Below, piece after piece: positions 55,801 to 64,000 of a DNA stretch of 64,000 nt. Made by a program: the position numbers and the translations under genes. The notes beneath the pieces were generated by a model, which had not been told where the DNA came from, made no database searches, and saw only the letters and a program-made list of their open reading frames with translations. This DNA is from Hexactinellida sp. DTS-2022 (Eukaryota > Porifera > Hexactinellida), in assembly GCA_028753945.1 (NCBI GenBank), contig JAPNXP010000007.1:496001-560000 (forward strand), read 5' to 3'. Each line of letters opens with the position of its first letter. Position 1 is the first letter of the stretch.

Positions 55801-56470
55801 CGAATCATTTTTTCGGGACCTCAATTTTCCAGTGACAGGCTTATTCATGAAATTTTGGTCCCAATAAGGCGAAAAATCGCCTAGGCCACTATTCTAGTAA
55901 ATACGGTAACTAAATAAACACAAACCTCAAAGGGACCAATTTTCCACAGAAGAACCAATTTTCCATGAAAATTTTGGTCCCCCATCACCAATTTTCCAAG
56001 GGGACCAAAATTTCCAGTGACAGTACCATCATAAACTTACCAGTAATTATTTTCTGTATTTTACAGTATATTTCCCCATCAGCTGTGTACTCTCCCTCGA
56101 GGATACAAAGATTTTGGCTCGTGTCAATCTCATTTGCCACGAAATTACTTCTCCCATTCAAACGGAGATCCTTAGCAATAATTTTAGAACAATTTTCCGG
56201 ATTATCAATCAAATATTCGCATTCACAAGTAATTACGTCATCGTCACCTAGAAATGTGTCCATGGAAAAGCTAGTTGAGACCCATTTAGAAGCCTTGGCT
56301 TGCATTTCAATAGTAATAACGTTGGATAAACCAGGTTGGTTGAAGGAAAACTGTCGGGAAAAATCTCGTTCTATAAAACAAGTTTTGTCTCTGCCACATT
56401 CTCCAGAATCCAAAAGCCCCAAAGAATTGGAAATAAAGAGAAAAAGTGTAGTTAGGAGGAGGAACTTCAT
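52864..56470 (-). CDS. DOMON / cytochrome b561-domain membrane protein (FRRS1-like)
   Basis: Exons, minus strand: 56470-56041, 55204-55029, 54216-53846, 53305-52864; 472 aa. Phases agree. Intron 2 uses a GC donor (CAG|GCAAGT); the others are GT-AG. Start MKFLLLTTLFLFISNSLG is a signal peptide. A DOMON domain (~35-200) carries four or more Cys, and ~6 transmembrane segments form a b561-type core (WKPHLGINVIAWMLFFPI, WFITHRLVLLVSSFL, FLTYQIVGVFVL). The family transfers electrons across membranes, reducing ferric iron or ascorbyl radical. Histidines are visible in the first two expected positions (KPH, THR). The usual later ones (HPxxG and the helix-5 His) appear replaced, so heme binding is doubtful. 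A short cytosolic loop precedes the last TM. Confidence 0.85.
53335..53826. repeat. Repeats in DOMON-b561 intron 3
   Basis: 53335-53512 second copy of the TAGAGCTCAGCTCTAGTAGA palindromic-end element (first at 125-290). 53728-53826 short CCTCGTTAATACGAACACC element, 20 bp from exon 3. Confidence 0.8.
54475..55028. repeat. Repeats in DOMON-b561 intron 2
   Basis: 54475-54620 CAGTCAGGTTCTTTTATTAT element split by a GGGCGTAGCC...GGCTACGCCC element (54600-54795) containing three GGGGGGGCCCAGGTAAATTT-like units. 54885-55020 is the repeat shared with 28046-28160. Confidence 0.75.
55205..56040. repeat. Repeats in DOMON-b561 intron 1
   Basis: 55213-55350 TAATAGCAATTGCTCTAATA palindromic element; 55600-55700 CATAGGGAGG-family remnant; 55707-56026 short copy of the GGAAAATTGGTCCCGAAAAA foldback (see 15125-15745). 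Confidence 0.75.
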
Positions 56471-57018
56471 ATCACTGAAATAGCGAGCAAACACAAATAT
56501 TCTAATATGAAATATTCAGTTTATAAAATTGAGTAGAAATACAAATTCATTTGGAATATAGAATATTCGATAATGTAGAAATATATTTTGATAATAGGAA
56601 TTTCGAATTCATTTATAAGAAAACTTATCAAAGATATTGAGTGTATGCCAGACCACCCAGAAAGCCTGTATTCAGCTATAGCACTGAGTATGACATTTCC
56701 GCTTTATAGTCTAATTTGTTAGAGTAATTAATTAATTAATTTTCAGAGCAAGAATAATAAATTTTGAGAAAAATATTTTGAAATTAGAAATTGAAAATTT
56801 AAATAACCTAGCACTAGAAGAAGCATATAGGAATTTGAGCTAAATTATTAGGTTGAAATTTTTGGGAAAATTCGCTAAACTCTTTGAAACCGCCTAAAAA
56901 TTTCCCTTGCCCCTAAATAGTTACGATAATGTAAATGCAATTTATTTACCTAATTCCATAAAAGAGATGTAATGAAATAGAATATTATAATAATAATTAA
57001 TAGTTCTCTCATAATGAG
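56471..57018. other. AT-rich spacer upstream of DOMON-b561
   Basis: No gene, repeat end or RNA recognised. Confidence 0.5.
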
Positions 57019-58335
57019 TTATATAACTTTCAAACAATTCTGCGGTTTCTGACAACTTACAATGATGTCCCCATTAACTAATACTACTCCCATACAACCA
57101 TCCACCACTTCACTCCCTGGACTCTCATTACCGATCATTTGTACTATTTTGAATGCGTTGCTGCGAATAAACGATAATACCTTTATTGTATCTGCGTCGA
57201 AATCTGTGACAATAATGTAGCCACATTCCGGGTCGAAACAGAAAGATTTTGGATTTATTATACGATATTCAGGTCCATGTTTTTTAATGCTAAGTTCAAA
57301 GTTGGCATTTTGATCGAATTGGTGCAAGAAATATTCACTTCCTCCGTCCAATACGAATATTCTATTATCATAGAACTGAATGTATTGTGGATATTTCAAA
57401 CACTGCTTACCAAATTCCGACTTGAATTCTAGATTTGTGCTGAAAACACAAATTCGTTGGTTTTCTAAATCCGCTACATAAACACACGCATTATCTGAAT
57501 TAAATTTAATATCAACCGGGTAGCTCAACTCAGTTTTCTCACACTCTGGAGTGTATTTCTGCTCCGCTGTAAACTCAAAATTAGGAATAGTTACTTTGTA
57601 GATAACTCGGCCTCGACTATCAGCGATAAAACAAGCGGAAGCACCAACTGCAACTGAACAGGGAAATTTTAAAATATCGCTACCAAATTCCCTTACAAAT
57701 TCGCCTTCAAGAGTGAATACCTGAATTCTCCTATTATTAGCATCCGGCACGTACAAATGGTTTTCTATTTTATCAAATGCTAGCTTCATAGGGCCATCCA
57801 GCTTCCCAGTTCCATTCCCAGTGGCTCCTATAACTCTTTTAGCCTTTCTTTTAGCAGAGTAATCTATGCTAATGTGTTGTTTGAGGGAATTTAATGAATT
57901 GATATTTGTACTGTTGTCTTGAGGCAATTCCTCACAATAATCCGATTCTTTGAAAAGTGTGTAATTATCGTCCAAAAACTGTTGAAATTCTTTAATGTCA
58001 GTGGCAACAAAACTTAAATTAAACTGTATTTTTTCATTTTTCATTCTGTTTAAATGTTGATCAATGTTTTCAGTCGTTGTTATTCTCAGTTCTTGGATGG
58101 TGTTTTCATGTAAACTTTCTTCAAGTTGTTTCATCGCATTTTCAAGCTCTTTGATGGAATTAATTTGAGCGATTTTCTGGGATTCTATCTGATTAAACTC
58201 CGTTTCGATTTGGGATATTATTTCAAGTCTTTTCCGATTTAATTCTTGAAACATTTTATCAAATATTTCATTTACTAACGTTATTATTGGGTCGATTTCT
58301 TTTCGAGATTGATTTTCAGGTTCCTTAGTCGCCAT
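57019..58335 (-). CDS. Coiled-coil / NHL-repeat protein (TRIM-like without RING or B-box)
   Basis: Single exon, 438 aa from ATG 58335; the frame is open seven codons further. Residues ~15-140 are a long coiled coil of BBC type. Residues ~165-435 form an NHL propeller: GPMKLAFDKIENHLYVPDAN, RRIQVFTLEGEFVREFG, FPCSVAVGASACFIAD, YVADLENQRICVFSTN, FCFDPECGYIIVTDFDAD. The order matches TRIM2/3/71-type proteins minus the N-terminal RING and B-boxes, so ubiquitin ligase activity is not expected. Adaptor or RNA-binding function is inference. Confidence 0.86.
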   Translation of the reverse strand: MATKEPENQSRKEIDPIITLVNEIFDKMFQELNRKRLEIISQIETEFNQIESQKIAQINSIKELENAMKQLEESLHENTIQELRITTTENIDQHLNRMKNEKIQFNLSFVATDIKEFQQFLDDNYTLFKESDYCEELPQDNSTNINSLNSLKQHISIDYSAKRKAKRVIGATGNGTGKLDGPMKLAFDKIENHLYVPDANNRRIQVFTLEGEFVREFGSDILKFPCSVAVGASACFIADSRGRVIYKVTIPNFEFTAEQKYTPECEKTELSYPVDIKFNSDNACVYVADLENQRICVFSTNLEFKSEFGKQCLKYPQYIQFYDNRIFVLDGGSEYFLHQFDQNANFELSIKKHGPEYRIINPKSFCFDPECGYIIVTDFDADTIKVLSFIRSNAFKIVQMIGNESPGSEVVDGCMGVVLVNGDIIVSCQKPQNCLKVI

Positions 58336-60199
58336 TTTATAACTCAGTTTAAGCAAAACTTTTCATATAATATCTTCGGAATATATCGCGGAATATAAAT
58401 AAGTATTTCTATTGTTTTATTTAAAAGTTAAATATCTTATATTTAATTAACACAGATTCACAGAGTATTTATTTCCTATTGTACAAAGTCCATTGTTCTA
58501 TAGTAATACGAGTCAGAAAAATCTATTCATAGTAGCTAGGGTTACGGAGGAATTTGCTTTAGAGACACTTTGTGGATAATATGGATATCAAGTCGACTCA
58601 ATCTTATATAAATAGAATTGATTTAGCTATAGGCATAATTTTACAAACCTGAATCTAACAAATTATTATTTATCAATCTGAGAGTTATCATCATTTCAAG
58701 GAGTCTTTACGCCAGATTTTGAAGTGAGTTATACCAACAAGTTACTCAATATATTACTATATGTTTATTACAAATAGAATATTATACGTATTTATGGAAC
58801 AGACTGTTTCCTAAAGCCATGGGTGATGTTGGTAGTGAGACACTAATTGTTTTTTTGTTATAAGGGTACAGCTGTAGAGCTTAATTAGGATAATTTGTTA
58901 CAAACTGGGTAAGTAGTGAAGCAACCTATAACTATTTTAATTGATTTTATGACACAAACTACATAAAATAACATTTTCCAGAAGTCATTCTAAGAATGAC
59001 GAGTATATAAGAATTAGCAGCCTAAGCCGCACCAATATTTTATAGCCACAGAACTATTCGGGCTCCACATTTAATTAACCCACAACCATAGGTGTGGCAT
59101 AAATGGTACTGTTTTGACAAAAACTGTCCGGCTACAAAAACTGTCCGCCCGGACAGTTTTTGTCAAAACAGTACAATCCGGCATAACTAAGTACAGTAGT
59201 TCCCAACCTGGGGTCCACAAGATGTATTACGGTCAATGGGAGGGGGTCCACAGAATGACTATAGGGATCCACGGTTGAAAAAGGTTGGGAATCGCTGGCT
59301 AAGTAACTTAAAATAGAGAGTAAAACAGTGTTTAAAGACAAATACTCATGGATGGTTTAAGTCATTAACCTAACGTCAATATGCCGCACCATTAATAATG
59401 GTCTTGCTACGGGCCTGCTACGGGTGATGACTTCTATTGTATTTTAGTATTTCCATACAATGGATTAAAGCAAACTATACGAAATGAAAAGGAATTTGTT
59501 TAAACTTAATTAAATTAACTGTGGATAATATTGCCGAAATAATTAACTAATTCTATAAATAATTGATAACTTCTACATATTTAATGAATGTCATTAATCT
59601 CAAAGGTTGTCTAAGATAGAAACAAACTTCCAATCTATAAATAGTTCCTTGTGGTTCGTGGCCAGTTGACAAATGTGTGTGTTAACAGCTTCAGGTGTTG
59701 ATGACATGACGATGAATCTATGATTTTAGCTGAAAATTAACAGCATGTTTGGAGGCACTAACAATGAAACATCAATCAGATTTAGAGCTTCCATAGGAAC
59801 ATTCTGTCGGCACAGCTGTAATTTTAGATTTAATTAACTAAATTTGATCTGTAGAAAATTCTGAATAAAAATTTCAATTTTATAAATCCATGTTAAATTA
59901 CCTAGTTCAGATAACTTGAAATGATTTGAATATGATGACGATTACCATTCATAAATAGAGTCATGTTCTTTTATTATGAACAGTCAAGGGGACCAAAATT
60001 GTGTTCATAATAAGGAGACTTCATAATATGCCAACTCAACTTAATACAAACCCTATATAATTTGTTAACCATTGGCTTGTTCATAATAAAAATCTTCATA
60101 TTAATTAAGCCAACGGAAAAACGGTACAACATTGAAATAAATACAACAGCGATTATGATTATAGAAATAATTTGTATTGATCACAAACGGTGTCGGAGT
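58336..60199. repeat. Intergenic region with scattered elements
   Basis: 58336-59100: AT-rich, nothing recognised. 59106-59174: inverted repeat with 26-bp arms (GTACTGTTTTGACAAAAACT and mirror). 59745-59830: CTGTGCCGACAGAATG arm. 59950-60110: CATGTTCTTTTATTATGAAC element. Confidence 0.65.
59194..59297. mobile_element. Short hAT-type MITE
   Basis: 104 bp, ends CAGTAGTTCCCAACC and GGTTGGGAATCGCTG. Flanking 8-mers ACTAAGTA / GCTAAGTA match at 7 of 8 positions. Same family as 34550-34866. Confidence 0.75.
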
Positions 60200-60862
60200 G
60201 CCAGCAGTCCCCCAGTGTCATATGTCCCCCCGGACCAGTGGCCCCAGTGTCATATGTCCCCCCGGACAGTGGCCCTAGGGTCATATGTCCCCCCGGACCA
60301 GTGGCCCCAGTGTCATATGTCCCCCCGGACAGTGGCCCTAGGGTCATATGTCCCCCCGGACCAGTGGCCCCAGTGTCATATGTCCCCCCGGACAGTGGCC
60401 CTAGGGTCATATGTCCCCCCGGACCAGTGGCCCTAGGATCATATGTCCCCCCGGACCAGTGGCCCTAGGGTCATATGTCCCCCCGGACCAGTGGCCCTAG
60501 GATCATATGTCCCCCCGGACCAGTGGCCCTAGGGTCATATGTCCCCCCGGACCAGTGGCCCTAGAGGTAAGATATCCCCCCGGACCAGTGGCCCTAGGGT
60601 CATATATCCCCCGGACCAGTGGCCCTAGGGTCATATGTCCCCCCGGACCAGTGGCCCTAGGATCAGATGTCCCCCCGGACCAGTGGCCCTAGGGTCATAT
60701 ATCCCCCCGGACCAGTGGCCCTAGGGTCATATATCCCCCCGGACCAGTGGCCCTAGGGTCATATATCCCCCCGGACCAGTGGCCCTAGGGTCATATGTCC
60801 CCCCGGACCAGTGGCCCTAGGGTCAGATGTCTCCCCGGACCAGTGGCCCTAGGATCATATCA
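60200..60862. repeat. GC-rich 32-bp minisatellite, about 20 units
   Basis: Unit TCATATGTCCCCCCGGACCA + GTGGCCCTAGGG, with 31-bp variants (GGACAGTGG) alternating in the first quarter. Open frames on both strands are by-products of stop-free repeat units. Confidence 0.95.
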
Positions 60863-60939
60863 GACTCATTCCTGGGAGTCCGAGGGAGATTTTCCCAATC
60901 TCAAGTAAATAGGATAAATACACCCCTGGGGGAATACAG

Positions 60940-62045
60940 GGGAAATAATAATTTACCGCATTGGACTAAATCAGCGCCCCGACGCTTATTCATTTCGTGG
61001 GTCAAATTTAGACTCATTTTTTTTAGAAAATCGAAAAAATAATTTTGGTGGATTCTAATACTTCTCAGCGACAGTAAACATACCGATCTGTTATCAACTA
61101 CCGGAAATTCACTTTATTATACAAATCTCATTTAGTGTGACCTGGGAAATACTGTATTATGAAAGTTAAATAAACCCAATGAGTAGTATTGCAGGATATA
61201 AAGCATAGGCTTGTTCTAAGGGAACTACCGACCTCCTTATCTGAAATGATGTGTAGGCGAGAGTATCTTTTCGCCTACCCATGAATTTGTTTCCAAGGGT
61301 GTAGCCAACCAAAAATTTTGGGGGGGGCCATTATTAGATGAGTCATTACAATAAAGTGAGCGAAAGCTCAATCTATCCTTATTCAAAGTTATTGTAGAAA
61401 ATTTGGTTTGGGGGGGGGGGTTTGGTTCAATGGTCTGTCACGGAAATTTTGGTCCCCTTGGAAAATTGGTCCGGGGGACCATTTTCCATGGAATATTGGT
61501 CCCCCGGACCAATTTTACCCGAAAAGAATGGTCTGGGGGACCAATATTTTGGGGACCAATTTTCCAGAACAAAGTCAACCAAATACGTACAACGTGTATA
61601 AACCTGTGAAGTGGGTAGTGTGATTAAGTAGTCAAATATAATTCAAATAGATATGCACATTAAAAATCACTTTTTACCAACTCAAATATTGTCATTTATC
61701 AATTCATCCCTCATCATAGAAAATTTCCCGGCACAATTAAACAAAAATGGATTTCAATATGTATTTTGCAAGTCCTAGCCGTAGCCAAAACCCTGTAACC
61801 TTATCTTATAAGAATTACCGTATTTCCCCTTATTAGCGCCCCGGCGCTTATTGTTTTCGTGGGTCAAAATTAAACTGAAATTTTTGTGAAAAATCCAGGA
61901 TATAATATTTAGGTCGGTTCTACCGAAGTTGCCAAAATCAATGGAATTACATTAAAGTAATCAACTAATGTGTATAAAATTTATCATACAAATGTCATTT
62001 TTATTGACCCGGCGCTTATTCAAGCCCCCAGAGTAAATACGTGTA
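60940..62045. repeat. Repeats upstream of the NLR-like gene
   Basis: 60945-61150 and 61817-62045: elements with AGCGCCCCGACGCTTATTCA / GTATTTCCCCTTATTAGCGC ends. 61300-61420: GTAGCCAACCAAAAATTTTG copy related to 54600-54795. 61434-61570: GGAAAATTGGTCCGGGGGAC foldback copy. Confidence 0.7.
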
Positions 62046-62250
62046 CTATTATAGGAGAATTTCAATGCGGGATAATAGTTGCTACAAACAAGCCAATTTG
62101 TGTGTCGTAAAACTAGCAAGTCTATCGATCTGAGTCGAGTCGCGACAGAACATTAAACCACTACACTGCTCGCTATTTTAATTATAAGCCACACAAATAA
62201 ATTTTGATATCAGAAAGTTTTTAATACAAAAATCGCGTTCAATAAACTAC

Positions 62251-62589
62251 AGTCAACTCCGCTTAATAGAGTCACCAGGTGCCTTGGACCCGATTAATTA
62301 AGAGGAGAAATCTATTAACCGAAAAATATTTTAGCCTTAGTATCGTTCCGTCCAATAAATCCTGTGAAATTTTGATCCCATTAAACGGGGAAATCTATTA
62401 GCCGATGGATCTAATAAGCAGAGTCGACTGTACTTGTTTACATTTAATAACATAAGGAATATGGTCTCTATCTCAATTATAAATGCTTTTTTTTTTTCAC
62501 AAAAGCATTTATAATTTTTTTTTCACAAACACTTTCAAACAATCGGACAAACAAACAAACAAACAAACACAAAAACAAACAACAATCGA
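62251..62589. repeat. MITE and Helitron-like terminus near the NLR start
   Basis: 62251-62432: CAACTCCGCTTAATAGAGTC element. 62490-62589: TATAAATGCTTTTTTTTTTC duplication followed by CA-rich AACAAACAACAATCGAG, resembling the 5' end of the Helitron-like family (minus orientation). Confidence 0.6.
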
Positions 62590-62649
62590 GTTTAAGGATG
62601 TTGATTATAAAGTAGTATTAATATAACATTTCCCACAGGATCTAACGAC

Positions 62650-64000
62650 ATGGATCAATCAATTATCGACACCGAAAATATCAATGAACTGGCGAAGGAA
62701 ATAACGACAGACGACGTAGCCAAGCTAAGAATTCAAATGATAGTACCCGCGGGAGTTTGTGATGAAGATTGTGATGGAAGTTCCTTCTTGTTTGCCATTT
62801 TGAATTGGGAAGGGTTTAAACCGTATTCGCTATACCAGGCATTAAATTGCATGAAACGTCCGGACCTAATAGCGATGGCAATTAAAGTTCCAAGGTTATG
62901 TGTGTCACAAGAAAATGCATCATTCGCAGAGCCAATATCAATGAAAACATTGATACAGCTGTTGAAGGAGGAAATACCCCAGAAGAACTGGAAGGTCATA
63001 GCCATGGGCTTCAAAATAATCTCACAAGGGAAGTATGAATTTGAAAGCATAATTAAGGAGTGCCTCGAAAGTAGAATTATCAACCAAGATCTAAGTAATC
63101 TTGAAAAAATTCTGAATGCAATCGGTCGTTTAGATGTAGCTTACAAAATCAGAGAATACAAATCACTGTTCGTAGGAATGTCTGAAGATGAGTTCATCGG
63201 GAAAATGAAAAGGGCATTAGAACTGCAAAGAGTTGAAATTAAACAGTGGGAACAAAAACTGAAACGTTTCCTCAACCTAGAGTACACAATGGTCACACAG
63301 ATGTTAGGAGAAGATGATAAAGTGAGCCTAACGAGTGTGTACGTCGAACTGACCATTGTTAAAGAGGAACCTCGTCCCGTGAACCTGAAAGATGAAACTA
63401 CGTTTAATGAAATAGCCTATCTCAGGAAGATCGCTAACAAAGAAATACAAATAATACCGGTTGACTTTGAAAATCAACTGAAAACATATAGTCCAGAGAA
63501 ACCGGAAATTTGGTGCCTAATTGGCAACCCCGGATGTGGGAAAACCTTCCTTTCCAAGAGAATAGCGCTAAGATTCGCAGATGCTGAACTCAAACAGATT
63601 TCCTACTCCATCGCTATCCCTTGTCGCAACTCCAATTGGCATTCCATGGAAACCAGCCGCGTGGAAGAGGGCAAATCAGTCACGTCTGAATTTGTCCAAG
63701 AATGGCTGTGCTTGGGATTGCCAGCGACATCCGATTGGACGAAAGACCTCGCCAAGCACATAGCCAAATCTGATGGGGAGGGTCTGTTGCTCATCATAGA
63801 TGGACTCGATGAGTTCACCAAGAAGATACCGTTCGACAAGTCTCTGCTATACTCACTGCTAACAAGAGAAGCACTGCGTCAGTCCACCATCATTGCCACC
63901 ACGAGACCAGGGGCCTGGACAGACATTAGTACGAATCATGGAATCAAAGTAGACCGATACTACCAAGTCCTGGGGTTTTCACCTGAAAACAGAGACAAGT
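62650..64000 (+). CDS. NLR-like protein: DED-like N-terminus + NACHT NTPase (5' part only)
   Basis: Open from ATG 62650 to the window end (450 codons), so the 3' part is missing. Residues ~10-75 (ELAKEITTDDVAKLRI...SLYQALNCMKRPDLI) look like a death-effector-type six-helix fold. Residues ~98-170 (LIQLLKEEIPQKNW...ILNAIGRLDVAYKI) look like a second death-fold copy. After a coiled or linker region, the NACHT domain shows Walker A GNPGCGKTFLS (~292), Walker B LLLIIDGLDEF (~379-389) and sensor-1-like TIIATTRPGAW. Cytosolic danger or microbe sensors have this plan; ligand and C-terminal repeats are unseen. Codons are visibly more GC-rich than in neighbouring genes. A TTTCCCACAG acceptor-like site ends 11 nt before the ATG. 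Confidence 0.88.
   Translation, partial: MDQSIIDTENINELAKEITTDDVAKLRIQMIVPAGVCDEDCDGSSFLFAILNWEGFKPYSLYQALNCMKRPDLIAMAIKVPRLCVSQENASFAEPISMKTLIQLLKEEIPQKNWKVIAMGFKIISQGKYEFESIIKECLESRIINQDLSNLEKILNAIGRLDVAYKIREYKSLFVGMSEDEFIGKMKRALELQRVEIKQWEQKLKRFLNLEYTMVTQMLGEDDKVSLTSVYVELTIVKEEPRPVNLKDETTFNEIAYLRKIANKEIQIIPVDFENQLKTYSPEKPEIWCLIGNPGCGKTFLSKRIALRFADAELKQISYSIAIPCRNSNWHSMETSRVEEGKSVTSEFVQEWLCLGLPATSDWTKDLAKHIAKSDGEGLLLIIDGLDEFTKKIPFDKSLLYSLLTREALRQSTIIATTRPGAWTDISTNHGIKVDRYYQVLGFSPENRDK

Noticed and set aside
55965..56483. 172-codon plus-strand frame
   Set aside because: Antisense shadow of DOMON-b561 exon 1, which has a signal peptide, domain and correct splice site.
60062..60692. Overlapping Pro/Gly-rich open frames on both strands
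   Set aside because: They run through the 32-bp GC-rich minisatellite, which happens to be stop-free; no start context, homology or frame specificity.

Overview
This is a eukaryotic, AT-rich, gene-dense window: 16 genes that look functional, one partial gene at each of two window ends among them, plus one decayed gene. Spliceosomal GT-AG introns, animal-specific families (B9D1, CLN8, TMEM104, DOMON-cytochrome b561, TRAF-type zinc fingers, DED-like/NACHT) and NHL proteins point to an early-branching metazoan. A sponge is my best guess. A glass sponge is attractive because many start codons sit just downstream of a T-rich AG acceptor, and spliced-leader trans-splicing has been reported in hexactinellids. 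This placement is inference, not proof.

Layout. 634-4780 (+): last six exons of O-GlcNAc transferase. 5709-11006 (-): five-exon beta-propeller protein. 11-15.9 kb: no gene, a repeat block with Helitron-like elements and large inverted repeats. 15957-25068 (+): three intronless genes (TMEM104-like transporter; a TRAF-zinc-finger/coiled-coil/thioredoxin-like fusion; a 1680-residue ZNFX1-type helicase). 25795-37297 (-): 13-exon m-AAA protease AFG3L2, whose introns hold an opposite-strand SEC14-like gene and a decayed LRR/EGF gene. 37876-38457 (-): B9D1. 41445-42443 (+): CLN8. 42966-46935 (+): three-exon DOHH, with an NHL-propeller gene inside its second intron. 47789-50010 (-): TRAPPC1 and RNF25. 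50632-51816 (+): DHHC palmitoyltransferase. 52864-56470 (-): four-exon DOMON-b561 protein. 57019-58335 (-): coiled-coil/NHL protein. 58.3-62.6 kb: repeats, including a GC-rich 32-bp minisatellite. 62650-64000 (+): start of an NLR-like gene with DED-like regions and a NACHT domain.

The genes do not form one pathway; most are housekeeping genes (protein glycosylation, mitochondrial proteolysis, eIF5A hypusination, ER/Golgi traffic, cilia, ubiquitin, palmitoylation). Three could relate to innate immunity or RNA surveillance: the TRAF-thioredoxin protein, the ZNFX1 helicase and the NLR.

Non-coding DNA is saturated with short terminal-inverted-repeat elements. Most begin CAGT, end ACTG and are flanked by TA, as in pogo/Tigger-type Tc1-mariner MITEs, in at least eight sequence families. 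They fill introns and often end within tens of bases of start codons or splice acceptors. Three hAT-type elements (two with perfect 8-bp target duplications), Helitron-like elements and several minisatellites add to this. Exon coordinates below were derived by eye from frame, GT/AG sites and remembered homologues.
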